From: Pirellulales bacterium
GTDB lineage: Bacteria > Planctomycetota > Planctomycetia > Pirellulales > JANQPP01
NCBI GenBank assembly: GCA_028289405.1
Contig: JANQPP010000026.1
Location: forward strand, 44,970 to 108,969
Length of the DNA stretch: 64,000 nucleotides
Reading direction: 5' to 3'
The translations under genes were made by a program, and so were the position numbers. Below, piece by piece: positions 17,362-25,699 of the stretch; the first letter of the stretch is position 1; the number at the start of each line of letters is the position of its first letter. The notes under the pieces were generated by a model, which ran no database searches, had not been told where the DNA came from, and saw only the letters and a list, made by a program, of their open reading frames with translations.

Positions 17362-19110
17362 TCAGTTTGCCACCGGTGGCGGGCCGGACGCCGGAAATGG
17401 TGGAAGCCCTTCCTGATATCCGGGCGGCGGCGACCAGGGAGCCGTGTAGCTCGCTGGCACCGCTCCCCCGAGGGAGAAGGGACGCCGGCCCTGGACCATC
17501 ACGCGGTCTTGCTCAAACATAGCGTCCATTACGGGCGGAAGGCGTACGGGACGGTGGTGTCGATGAATCGGGTGCTGACTCCAAGGGAGCGGATATTGTT
17601 TCAGTTGCTCATGCACGAGCGGAGGGTGGCTCGTCGCCGCCGGCAGGCCGGTCGCGCAGTCCACGTCACAGGGGCAATTCACCACGTGCGGCACCAGGAC
17701 GATCACAACTTCGCTGCGTGTCTGTTCGTAGCGCGTCCTTTGAAACAGTTTGCCGACGAGCCATAAATCCCCCAAAATCGGCACTTTCGTCAGATCATCG
17801 GTCTGCTTCTCCTGAATCAGGCCGCCAATCACGACGCCCTTGCCATCGGCTAACAGGACATCCGTCTCCACCTCCGTGGTGCTCTCCTCAGGCAGTTGCG
17901 TATCCGGATTGATTTCCCCTTGCGAAACTTGAGGTTTGACCCGCATGAGCACAGTGCCGTCGCGGCTAATGCGGGGCGTCACGGTGAGGATCACGCCGAC
18001 GTCGAGAAAATTCACGCTCTCCAAGGAGCTCGTCTCCGTGGTCGTGGTGACGCGGAAGCCGAGCTGTTGACCGACTTGAAAACGGGCCTGCTGCCCGTTG
18101 ACTACCAAGACCTTGGGAGAGGCGAGGGTTTTGGTGTCGCCATAAGATTGGAGTGCCTCCAATAAGCCATCGAATTCACTGCCATCAATCTCGGCAAAGA
18201 AGGCTTGCGGCGCCAAGGGATTCGCCAGGCCATTGACGCTCAGGTCAACGGCGGTGCCTGATAGGTTAAAGGCCTCTTGAATATTCACGCCATGCCTGGT
18301 TTCTTCGCTCAAGGTAATTTCCAAGATGCTGGCCTCGATGAGGACTTGCCGTGGCGGGCGGTCCACCTGCGCCACGTACTGGCGGATCGGGTCCAGGAAC
18401 GCCGGCAGGTCCTCGACCATGATGACCTCGCGCGAACGCAGGTTGCTGGACCGGTCGCTGGTCATGATCGTGGAGAGGCCCACCGGCGAAAGCAGTCCCT
18501 TGATGCCTTGGTCGATATCCGATGCGGCTGCGTAATCGAGTTCGAACACGGTAACTTCCCGCCCCTGAACTCCCGGCGGCAAACCGATGGATGAGGCGAT
18601 GCTGGTGACGTGGATGATCCCGCCCCGGTCGTACCAGGTATATCCGCCCACGGCGAGGATGGCGTTCAGCGCCTGATCCAACGTGACGTGATGCAAGGTG
18701 ATTGTCACCGATCCGGCCACATCATCGGCGCAGACGATATTCAGCCGTAGTTTTTGTGCCAGCATGGTCATCAATTCCTTGACCGGCGTATTCCGCACGG
18801 CCAGGGAGATGCGTCCGCCGTGGTCTTGGATTTGCAAGTCCTGGTCGGACCGCGTGCCAGACAGAGGAATCCGGTGAGCCCCGGAAGGAGTCAGAATCGG
18901 CTCTCGGCCAGGTGGCGGGAGGGAACCGGCTTGGCGCAGCGCGACGCGCGGCCCGCGTGAAGCAGGAGGCGCGTTCCTGGGTGCCGCTTCTTGAGCGGCC
19001 ATACGTGCTGTTAGCACCAGAAACATCGTGGCCAGCAACACTCCCCGCGACAGCAAGGCGCGGCGAATACTGCAGGACTGTTTTTCCCTCGGCGTGGAGT
19101 CACGCATCAT
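17362..19110 (-). CDS. Secretin (GspD/PilQ family outer-membrane channel)
   Basis: 582 residues from ATG 19110 with AAGGATCC upstream. The signal peptide is near residues 18-40. An STN/N0-like domain (ISLAVRNTPVKELMTMLAQ) at about 95-165 is followed by an N1-type domain and the secretin barrel domain at about 275-470 (VLVNGQQARFQVGQQ; VNFLDVGVILTVTPRI; VVIGGLIQEKQ; VPILGDLWLVG). Secretins form the 12-15-mer gate through which pili or secreted proteins cross the outer membrane. After the barrel comes a roughly 110-residue tail rich in Pro and His that starts with CPCDVDC; this is not a standard S-domain. It is the distal member of the PilMNOP-secretin run. Confidence 0.92.
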   Translation of the reverse strand: MMRDSTPREKQSCSIRRALLSRGVLLATMFLVLTARMAAQEAAPRNAPPASRGPRVALRQAGSLPPPGREPILTPSGAHRIPLSGTRSDQDLQIQDHGGRISLAVRNTPVKELMTMLAQKLRLNIVCADDVAGSVTITLHHVTLDQALNAILAVGGYTWYDRGGIIHVTSIASSIGLPPGVQGREVTVFELDYAAASDIDQGIKGLLSPVGLSTIMTSDRSSNLRSREVIMVEDLPAFLDPIRQYVAQVDRPPRQVLIEASILEITLSEETRHGVNIQEAFNLSGTAVDLSVNGLANPLAPQAFFAEIDGSEFDGLLEALQSYGDTKTLASPKVLVVNGQQARFQVGQQLGFRVTTTTETSSLESVNFLDVGVILTVTPRISRDGTVLMRVKPQVSQGEINPDTQLPEESTTEVETDVLLADGKGVVIGGLIQEKQTDDLTKVPILGDLWLVGKLFQRTRYEQTRSEVVIVLVPHVVNCPCDVDCATGLPAATSHPPLVHEQLKQYPLPWSQHPIHRHHRPVRLPPVMDAMFEQDRVMVQGRRPFSLGGAVPASYTAPWSPPPGYQEGLPPFPASGPPPVAN

Positions 19111-19122
19111 GAGGATCCTTCT

Positions 19123-19692
19123 CTATTCCGTGGATGATTCCAATTCAACCAGGGTCACGCCGTCCAAAGAAATTTGCGTGACACGAAGTCCGCCAAACAC
19201 ATCCCCCACGCGGACTTCCCGATTGCCGATCGCCGCGACTGCTTCCTCGCGTGAGACGACGACCCAGCGGACGCCTTGTTCCCGAATTTCTTTTAAGATT
19301 CTATCTCGGGCCGCCTTGGCCGCGGCGGCAGCTTCCTCCGCCGGATCGGGACCTTCTTCCGTGGCCGTGATCTGGTTCGCGGGAGTGGCATCGTGCCACG
19401 GAGGAGCCATGCGAAAGGGATCATGTTGGCGGACATGGGCCACCTCCATGACGGGCCAAGGGCTTGTCGTTTTCTCCATCTCGGCTCCCAATCCAGGCTT
19501 TTGGGCTAGCTTCTTGGGCTGGCTTCTTTCCTTGGTGGCAGCCGTGTCATTCTCCGGGACGGTCGCCGTCTCGCTCCTCAAATCTCCAAACTGAATTACG
19601 CACGTCATCACGAGGATCACGGACAGGATGCCGACCAATGCCAGTCTTCCCGGGGTCGCTCCAATTTTTTCCTGCCACGTTAATTCATGCAT
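19123..19692 (-). CDS. PilP/GspC-like inner-membrane protein
   Basis: 189 residues. One transmembrane helix (about residues 16-36) is followed by a charged linker and a small C-terminal beta domain (about 138-185: VVSREEAVAAIGNREVRVGD, LRVTQISLDGVTLVEL). This resembles the HR domain of GspC and PilP, which links the inner-membrane platform to the secretin N0 domain. The start at ATG 19692 overlaps the end of the PilO-like gene by 8 bases and has GGAAGGA upstream. The call rests on position, topology and the domain pattern; primary similarity is weak. Confidence 0.72.
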   Translation of the reverse strand: MHELTWQEKIGATPGRLALVGILSVILVMTCVIQFGDLRSETATVPENDTAATKERSQPKKLAQKPGLGAEMEKTTSPWPVMEVAHVRQHDPFRMAPPWHDATPANQITATEEGPDPAEEAAAAAKAARDRILKEIREQGVRWVVVSREEAVAAIGNREVRVGDVFGGLRVTQISLDGVTLVELESSTE

Positions 19693-20272
19693 GGCGCGAC
19701 GGTCCTTCCGAACTGCCCGGCTGGAGGCGAAAGTAGAGCATCAGTCGCAACTCGAACGGATAGACATCCTCACCCCTAGACGGCTCAATTTTCAACTCGC
19801 GTGCCGTAGTGAGGCGAGGCAGTTCATGCAAGCGCGCGAAAAATTCGCAAATCGCATGGTAGGTTCCCTCGCATTTCAAATAAGCCTCAAACTGGGCATG
19901 CCGCTCATGCGATTCGACTTCCCCGGGCGTGTATTCGCGCAACCTGACTCCCGTTGCGTCCGCGATTTCGGTAATCATCCGCAGGAATTCCGCTTCACGA
20001 GGCTCTTCGGGAACGCGCTGGCGGATCGCTTCGGCAGGTTGAAGCATGCCCATCAGCGTACGCTGCAATTCGGCGTGTTTGGAACGCAAACCGGGCCCCG
20101 CCAGGAACTGATCCCGGAGCCATTTCACGTGTTCTCGGTCCCGCTCATATGCCCGAGCCAGGGGGAAGGCCACGAGTTGGCCATACGCGAACAGGCTGCC
20201 GACCAGGAGCGTGAACCCCGTGGCGTGCAGCCACCAACCGAGCCTCGTATGAAAGTTCCCTAAGATCTTCAT
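19685..20272 (-). CDS. PilO-like inner-membrane assembly protein
   Basis: 195 residues from ATG 20272, 20 bases after the PilN-like stop; a TTG 33 bases earlier is an alternative. Topology is a short cytoplasmic N-terminus, one transmembrane helix (about residues 9-31), a coiled-coil (about 38-85) and a ferredoxin-like C-terminal domain (FEAYLKCEGTYHAICEFFARL; RELKIEPSRG), the PilO/GspM arrangement. PilO pairs with PilN in the inner-membrane ring. The assignment is supported by order PilM-PilN-PilO-PilP-secretin. Confidence 0.82.
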   Translation of the reverse strand: MKILGNFHTRLGWWLHATGFTLLVGSLFAYGQLVAFPLARAYERDREHVKWLRDQFLAGPGLRSKHAELQRTLMGMLQPAEAIRQRVPEEPREAEFLRMITEIADATGVRLREYTPGEVESHERHAQFEAYLKCEGTYHAICEFFARLHELPRLTTARELKIEPSRGEDVYPFELRLMLYFRLQPGSSEGPSRHA

Positions 20273-20292
20273 GGAGTGAAAATGTCTCGCGC

Positions 20293-20856
20293 TCAAAAAT
20301 AGCAATGCACGTGGTAGTCATGCACTTCTTTGCCATGCAGTTGTCCGACGCCCGTGGAAACCAGCGAGATCTCACGGAATCTGCCACTTTCCCTCAGCAA
20401 GGCAACGAACCGCGCGATGGACACTTGGTCCACGCTCCAGCCCTGTAACTCGATGCGCCGCGGGCGGGCCGTGTTCTGGTGGTCTCGCGTAAAGTGCAAC
20501 TTCTTCACGGCGACCTTTCCTTCGCACCCGTGTGCGGCCTGGCTCACCAAACCTAGCAAAGTGATCAAGGGCTGCTCAGTGGCCAATTCTCGAACCAGGG
20601 ATTGCCGCTGGCGCGTGTCGAGGATTTGCCTTTGCACTTGTTGGATCCGCCGTTGTAGGCGGTTTAGCGGTTCATATTCGGCTTCCCAGTTCGCCGCCAA
20701 ATCATGCGTGGATTCATACCGCCGCCAACTCCACGCGGCGTGACACGACAAGCCCGCCACGGCGATGGCGTAAACCGTGAGCCAAAACCGGAGGCATTGC
20801 CGTAGCGATTCCGACCGCTTGTAGGGCTCGGGTAATAGGTTCATGAAGGACTTCAT
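20293..20856 (-). CDS. PilN-like fimbrial assembly protein
   Basis: 187 residues. ATG 20856 overlaps the PilM stop as ATGA and has GAGGTGG upstream. The cytoplasmic N-terminus contains MNLLPEPYKR, the conserved NLLP segment with which PilN docks on PilM. A transmembrane helix (about 26-45), a coiled-coil (about 60-95) and a ferredoxin-like C-terminal domain follow (RRIELQGWSVDQVSIARFVALL). Translational coupling to PilM supports a stoichiometric complex. Confidence 0.87.
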   Translation of the reverse strand: MKSFMNLLPEPYKRSESLRQCLRFWLTVYAIAVAGLSCHAAWSWRRYESTHDLAANWEAEYEPLNRLQRRIQQVQRQILDTRQRQSLVRELATEQPLITLLGLVSQAAHGCEGKVAVKKLHFTRDHQNTARPRRIELQGWSVDQVSIARFVALLRESGRFREISLVSTGVGQLHGKEVHDYHVHCYF

Positions 20857-21932
20857 CCGGGCCACCTCGGCAATAGGGAGAGCGAAATCGCCGAGGCCAG
20901 CAGTTCCATTGGAAACCGCGAGTCGGCCCCATCTTCCAACTCAGGCCAATGCCAGCGCCGCACGGGCAGGCGGCACCTTTGGTCGAGATAATGGTCGATA
21001 TGCCGGACCGTCGCCCCGCCTCCGGTCAAATACAGTTGGCGGGGACTCCAAGAAGAATGCTGCGTGCGGAGGTACAGCAAGGTCCGTTGCAACTCTTCCA
21101 GAAAACCTTGCATGAAATCGTGCAAACATTCCTCAATCGCGGTTTGAATGCGGGCCTCTTCCAGGTCCGTCTCGCCGGCGGGGAAGCCGTGATTTTGCAG
21201 CAGCTTCCGTGCTTCGTCCCGCGTCGCGTGCAATTGCTGGCAGAGCGTGGCGACCGCCAGATCAAACTGGCAATCACGCAGCACGCGAACATAGCAAGGC
21301 GTGGCGTCCTGGACGACACAGAACGTGACCCGCGAGCATCCCCAGTCAATCACTGCCACGGGGCGCGACGTGGACCCCATGAGGCTTGCCGCGCGGCTGA
21401 GCGTGAAGGGGAGCCCGTCGAGGACTCGGCCCGACAATCCCGCCGCCCGCAGGTCCTCGCCCATTTGCTCCGCCCAGGCCGCGCGGATGGCGAGCACATT
21501 CTTTCGGTGGTGTTCCGATTCCTCCTCCATGGCAGGCAACAAGCGTGAAACGGGAACGTCCCAAGCCGCCATTTCCCAAGGCCCCAAGCCGCCCAATCCA
21601 CACTGTTGAAGCTGCTGCTGGGCCTGCTGTCGCCATTCGCGCTCATCGCGAGTTTGCACCTCGATGGTGCGGTGGTCGCAGAGGGCCATGGGCAGCAGAC
21701 ACGCGGCGGGGCGTCCACGAAACCGTGGACCGAGTTGCAGACCAGCGGTGATTTCCTGGGAGGACGTTTCGGGAGCGCGCGTCAGCCAGTCTTCGGCGGT
21801 CCAGGGTGGAGAGCGCAGGATCACCTTGGCCTCCGAGAGACGCCATTGGCCTCCCTTGCGGTGAAGCTGGGCCAGCTTCACCGCGTGGCTGCCCACGTCG
21901 ATGCCGATCCATCCGTTGCGTTTACTCCACAC
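20853..21932 (-). CDS. PilM-like actin-fold ATPase of the assembly platform
   Basis: 359 residues with a GTG start at 21932. The protein has the actin/FtsA fold: phosphate-1 motif WIGIDVGSHAVKLAQL at residues 8-23, VAVIDWGCSRVTFCVVQ around 195-210 (phosphate 2) and YLTGGGATVRHID around 305-317 (adenosine motif). PilM is cytoplasmic and recruits PilN's N-terminal peptide. The middle includes an unusually Gln-rich stretch (REWRQQAQQQLQQ). It is preceded by a small membrane protein gene rather than directly by the PilC gene. Confidence 0.88.
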   Translation of the reverse strand: MWSKRNGWIGIDVGSHAVKLAQLHRKGGQWRLSEAKVILRSPPWTAEDWLTRAPETSSQEITAGLQLGPRFRGRPAACLLPMALCDHRTIEVQTRDEREWRQQAQQQLQQCGLGGLGPWEMAAWDVPVSRLLPAMEEESEHHRKNVLAIRAAWAEQMGEDLRAAGLSGRVLDGLPFTLSRAASLMGSTSRPVAVIDWGCSRVTFCVVQDATPCYVRVLRDCQFDLAVATLCQQLHATRDEARKLLQNHGFPAGETDLEEARIQTAIEECLHDFMQGFLEELQRTLLYLRTQHSSWSPRQLYLTGGGATVRHIDHYLDQRCRLPVRRWHWPELEDGADSRFPMELLASAISLSLLPRWPG

Positions 21933-22004
21933 GCCCTCTGCTCCTGTTCCCTTCCTGCATTCGGGTCCCGGTCATTCACCATTTGAGTGGCTCGCCGAGC
22001 GGAT

Positions 22005-22283
22005 CTAGTGAGCTGGTTCTGCTTGCGAAACCACGTGCTTTTCCAGTCGTTCCAACCGCTGGTCAATCCGCTGCAGCACCGCGAGCATCTCCTTCAGCAC
22101 GATTTCGGAGCGGGCTCCCCCACTTTGAAACGCGCGACGCGGTGGGGTTTCCCGTACGTCGGCGTCTGAAGGGGAACCGGTCCAAGCCCAGGCGGCGGCA
22201 ATCAATAGGAGGCCCAGCAAAGGGCCGCGCAAGCCATTCAGCAAGGCTTCTTGCAGCACGCGGTGCAATCTAGAAATACACAT
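22005..22283 (-). CDS. Small single-span membrane protein with a C-terminal coiled coil
   Basis: 92 residues from ATG 22283, with GGGAG upstream, 13 bases after the PilC-like stop. One hydrophobic helix (about residues 17-32: LRGPLLGLLLIAAAWAW), a short disordered linker and a C-terminal heptad-like helix (EIVLKEMLAVLQRIDQRLER, about 62-86). No family is recognised. Its position between PilC and PilM in a tightly spaced locus suggests an accessory subunit of the machine. It may be lineage-specific. Confidence 0.6.
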   Translation of the reverse strand: MCISRLHRVLQEALLNGLRGPLLGLLLIAAAWAWTGSPSDADVRETPPRRAFQSGGARSEIVLKEMLAVLQRIDQRLERLEKHVVSQAEPAH

Positions 22284-22296
22284 AAAAAAGGACTCC

Positions 22297-23520
22297 CTAA
22301 TACGTTTGTTGTGCGAAGGTCGTAAGGTCGAAGATGGGAAACAACACCGCCATGACCACCACCGCCACGGCCAATCCCATGGCAATGGTGAGGGTCGGTT
22401 CCAAGATCGTGATCAGCTCGCGTAGCCGCGTTTCCCCCTCTTCCTCGAAGTGCTCTCCAATGAGCTGGGTCACCATGCCTAGCGTTCCCGTTTGCTCGGC
22501 GGTGATCATCATTTCAGCGGCGGTGTCCGGCACGAAACCGGATTCCAACAGAGCCGTTCCCAGCCCTCTACCATTCAGCACGTCCTGCTCCATCTTGACG
22601 AAGAGTTCGTGATAATACGCGTTCGAGACGGTGGTTTTCGCTAGGCGTAGACTTTCGAGCAGAGGCACGCCGCTGTCGATCATGATTCCCAGCAAGCGGC
22701 AAATGCGCCCGATCAGTAGCGCCCGCGTGACGTCCCGCACGAGGACGACTTGGAGCAGCAAGCGGTCGGTCAAGCGACGGAGGTGGCCACTCTTTCGCCA
22801 CCACCAAGCCGCCACGACGATGAGACTGATCATGGGTAACCATAACCACGCGCGTGCCCGCACTTCAGCGGCGACCGCCACGAGGCACCTTGTGAGGATC
22901 GGTAGCGGCGTTTCGAATTGAGCAAAGACCTCGGCAAAGCGAGGCAAAACCAGCAGCACCAAACCGCACAAGACGAAGCTGGAAACCACGGTGAGCACCA
23001 GCGGATAGGCCAGTAGGCCCCGCAGCGTGCTATCGCGGCGGAGCTCGCTACGTTGCAGTTGGGCGAGTTGGCTCAGTACGTCGGTCATTTTCCCCGAGGC
23101 TTCCCCCGCCGTGATGCTGGCGATGTACGTGGGTCCGAAGATCGCCACATATTCGGAAAGGGCCTCGGAAAAAGAATTACCCGCCACGACGGAACGGTGG
23201 ATCCCCAGCAGGATTTGCCGCATGGCTGGCTGCCGGCTCTGGCGGGCCAGGGTTTGCAAGGCGGTGGAAATATCGACGCCGGCACGCGTCATCACGGCCA
23301 GTTGCGCCGTGAGATGTGCCAAATCTCTTTTCGGTACGCGATTTCCACGTGGCAAACCGGCCAGGCTGGTTCGAGATGTTTTTCTCCCGATTTTAGGGAG
23401 ATCTTCCGTGCCGTCCCACACGCCTTCCATGCCGCGCAAGGGTACGGTTCGCCCGCCGGACAGTTCCGTTGTCCGCGAGGATTCGTTTGGAAATACGCGT
23501 TTTTGTTCGGTGACTTTCAT
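22297..23520 (-). CDS. PilC/GspF-like platform protein
   Basis: 407 residues from ATG 23520. A variable N-terminus of about 65 residues precedes two T2SSF domains (about 68-190 and 270-395), each with the family pattern: LTAQLAVMTRAGVDISTALQ and FGPTYIASITAGEASG in the first; ICRLLGIMIDSGVPLLESL and MMITAEQTG in the second. Three strongly hydrophobic helices anchor it (near 168-190, 215-235 and 375-397). It sits in the inner membrane above the ATPase and transmits rotation to pseudopilin insertion. The PilB-like gene ends 51 bases upstream. Confidence 0.93.
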   Translation of the reverse strand: MKVTEQKRVFPNESSRTTELSGGRTVPLRGMEGVWDGTEDLPKIGRKTSRTSLAGLPRGNRVPKRDLAHLTAQLAVMTRAGVDISTALQTLARQSRQPAMRQILLGIHRSVVAGNSFSEALSEYVAIFGPTYIASITAGEASGKMTDVLSQLAQLQRSELRRDSTLRGLLAYPLVLTVVSSFVLCGLVLLVLPRFAEVFAQFETPLPILTRCLVAVAAEVRARAWLWLPMISLIVVAAWWWRKSGHLRRLTDRLLLQVVLVRDVTRALLIGRICRLLGIMIDSGVPLLESLRLAKTTVSNAYYHELFVKMEQDVLNGRGLGTALLESGFVPDTAAEMMITAEQTGTLGMVTQLIGEHFEEEGETRLRELITILEPTLTIAMGLAVAVVVMAVLFPIFDLTTFAQQTY

Positions 23521-23571
23521 GGCTTCTTAAGGGATGCGATGGAAACACGCGATGGCCTTTCCGTTTGAGCA

Positions 23572-25356
23572 TCAAGCGAACGCCGCGACCCTTGCCACCT
23601 CCTCCAAGCTCGTAATCTCTTGTTCGGCGAGCCGAAATCCCTCTTCCAGCAGGCCGTGTCCTCCACGGGAGAGAAACCAATTGCGTATTGACTCCAAGCT
23701 GGCGTTCTGGGTGACCATTTCCCGCAATTCCTGGTCGAACTCCAAAATCTCATAGATGCCGGTTCTTCCGCGAAATCCCGTGTCCAGGCAGTCCCGGCAG
23801 CCCTCGCCTCGGGCGAAGGTGCGGCGCTTGTCGCCCGGATAGTGCAACGCCTCCAGGAAGTCGGAGGAGGGGTAATACACCGTGCGGCATTTTGGGCAGA
23901 TCGTGCGAACCAGCCGCTGTGCCACGACCCCAATGACCGACGCACTGACCTTGTAGGACTCCACGCCCATATCCATCAGCCGCGTGATGGCGCCGGCGCT
24001 GTCGTTGGTGTGCAGCGTGCTCAGCACCAAGTGCCCGGTGAGTGCGGACTGCACGGCGACTTGGGCGGTCTCCGCGTCTCGAATTTCTCCCACCAGGATG
24101 ACATCGGGGTCTTGCCGCAAAATGGAACGGAGCGCCGTGGCGAAGGTTAGCGAACGGGTTTTGTCGACTTGCACTTGATTGACCATCTCAAGCTGGTATT
24201 CCACTGGATCCTCGACGGTCACGATGTTGCTATGCACGCTCTTGATCAGTTCGATGGCCGAGTACAGCGTCGTCGTTTTGCCGCTGCCGGTAGGTCCCGT
24301 GACCAAGAGCAACCCGTGCGGGCGTTTCAAAAGCCGTTTGAGTAGCACCAAGTGGTCCGGCGGAATGCCCAAAGCGTCGAGATTGAAGGTGAGCCGTTTT
24401 CGGTCGAGCACCCGCACCACGACCTTCTCCCCCAGAACCGTGGGCAGCGTGGAGATGCGTAGATCGACCTCCTTGTGTTCCACCGCGACTTGGCACCGCC
24501 CGTCTTGCGGTACGCGGTGCTCGGCAATGTCCATCCGGCCCATGACCTTGATCCGGGAGACGATCGCGGGATGGATGTCACGACGGGGCCTGAGCACTTC
24601 CAGCAGTTGCCCGTCGATGCGGAAGCGGACCTTGGTGGACTTTCGGCCCGGTTCGATGTGAATATCGCTGGCGCCACGGCGAAGCGCTTGCAGAATCAGA
24701 TAGTTGACCAAGTTGATGACGGGGCTGCCTTCCACCAACGATTCGACCGAAGCGACGTTCAGGTCGAGCGTATCGGCTTGCAGTTCCACCGCCTGTTCAT
24801 CCAGGTCGGCGGTGACTTCATCGACTTCGAAATTCTCTTCGTAGCAGCGGGGCAACATCCTCTCGAGGTTGCTGCGAAACGCGAACACGGGCCGGACCCG
24901 CTTCCGCGTGATTTCCTCGAGTTCATCGAGGTATTCCAGCTTTTGCGGTTCCGACATGGCCACGGTCAATTCGTCGTGGACACGGAACATGGCGATGGCG
25001 CCCAACCTTTCCGCGACGGACCGCGGCAAGGACCGCACGACCGCGGGATCGACCAACCCTTCTCGCAAGCGGACCGCAGGCAGTCCCAATTGCCGTTCGA
25101 TGAGCGGCAGCAATTGCTCCTCCGTCACCACGCCCATGGCGACCAAGGCTTCCCCCAGCCGTTGGCCTTCCTCGGCTTGCAGCCGCAGCGCGCCTTGGAG
25201 CTCATCAGACGTGATGAGCCGCAGGTCCACGAGCATTTCTCCCAAAGGGAGGCTGCTCGTGGGGGCATGGTCCAAAGAGGCATGCAGCGCGCGGCGGGAA
25301 TGTCGCGTCTCCGGCACTAGGGAGGCGAGCGGGCTGGACTGGTCAATGATACTCAT
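23572..25356 (-). CDS. PilB/GspE-family assembly ATPase
   Basis: 594 residues. An N-terminal MshEN/GspE_N domain (about 35-190) contains LGEMLVDLRLITSDEL and LGEALVAMGVVTEEQL, the c-di-GMP-binding type of repeat in MshE. The ATPase core has Walker A GPTGSGKTTT near residue 352, DPDVILVGEIRDAET (Walker B) and a His box (LSTLHTNDS). A zinc tetracysteine is present (CPKC near 488, CRDC near 520). This is the extension ATPase; no PilT-like second ATPase exists in the window. Its start overlaps the stop of the STAS gene as ATGA, so translation is coupled. Confidence 0.94.
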   Translation of the reverse strand: MSIIDQSSPLASLVPETRHSRRALHASLDHAPTSSLPLGEMLVDLRLITSDELQGALRLQAEEGQRLGEALVAMGVVTEEQLLPLIERQLGLPAVRLREGLVDPAVVRSLPRSVAERLGAIAMFRVHDELTVAMSEPQKLEYLDELEEITRKRVRPVFAFRSNLERMLPRCYEENFEVDEVTADLDEQAVELQADTLDLNVASVESLVEGSPVINLVNYLILQALRRGASDIHIEPGRKSTKVRFRIDGQLLEVLRPRRDIHPAIVSRIKVMGRMDIAEHRVPQDGRCQVAVEHKEVDLRISTLPTVLGEKVVVRVLDRKRLTFNLDALGIPPDHLVLLKRLLKRPHGLLLVTGPTGSGKTTTLYSAIELIKSVHSNIVTVEDPVEYQLEMVNQVQVDKTRSLTFATALRSILRQDPDVILVGEIRDAETAQVAVQSALTGHLVLSTLHTNDSAGAITRLMDMGVESYKVSASVIGVVAQRLVRTICPKCRTVYYPSSDFLEALHYPGDKRRTFARGEGCRDCLDTGFRGRTGIYEILEFDQELREMVTQNASLESIRNWFLSRGGHGLLEEGFRLAEQEITSLEEVARVAAFA

Positions 25357-25688
25357 TGCAGGAAGCTCCCCACGGCGGACTTCACATCCTCGAAGACTTC
25401 GAACCGCTCCCCCACGCCCGTCGCTCGTAGAATGTCTTGGCAGAGAGGATTTGGCGCCGCCAGTTTCAGCACCCCACCTCGATGTAGGCTGCGTTCCCGG
25501 GCATCCAGCAGGAATTCCATCCCCCGGCTATCGAGCAGCGGCGTCGCCTGCAAATCGAATACGATTCGCGGCGGAGCGCGTTCGAGACAGGGAGCCAGGG
25601 TTTCCATCAACGTGTCCAGAGTGGACAAGTGGATCGGTTCTTGTCCCCGAATCACGTCCACGGTACCTTGCCGGCTGCAGTGAAACAT
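25353..25688 (-). CDS. STAS-domain protein (anti-sigma-factor-antagonist type)
   Basis: 111 residues from ATG 25688, 11 bases after the kinase stop. A single STAS domain with RIVFDLQATPLLDSRGMEFLL; Ser54 is at the position phosphorylated in SpoIIAA-like proteins. A long loop follows (ARERSLHRGGVLKLAAPN). Family knowledge: STAS proteins act in partner-switching with anti-sigma kinases and PP2C phosphatases; neither is encoded here. Coupling by overlap to the PilB-like gene suggests it regulates the machine directly. ATG 25688 is chosen because translation upstream would overlap the kinase. Confidence 0.85.
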   Translation of the reverse strand: MFHCSRQGTVDVIRGQEPIHLSTLDTLMETLAPCLERAPPRIVFDLQATPLLDSRGMEFLLDARERSLHRGGVLKLAAPNPLCQDILRATGVGERFEVFEDVKSAVGSFLQ

Positions 25689-25699
25689 CCTTGTCGCTC

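Noticed and set aside
24475..25320. 281-residue plus-strand frame over the PilB gene
   Set aside because: Antisense to an intact ATPase with Walker and zinc motifs.
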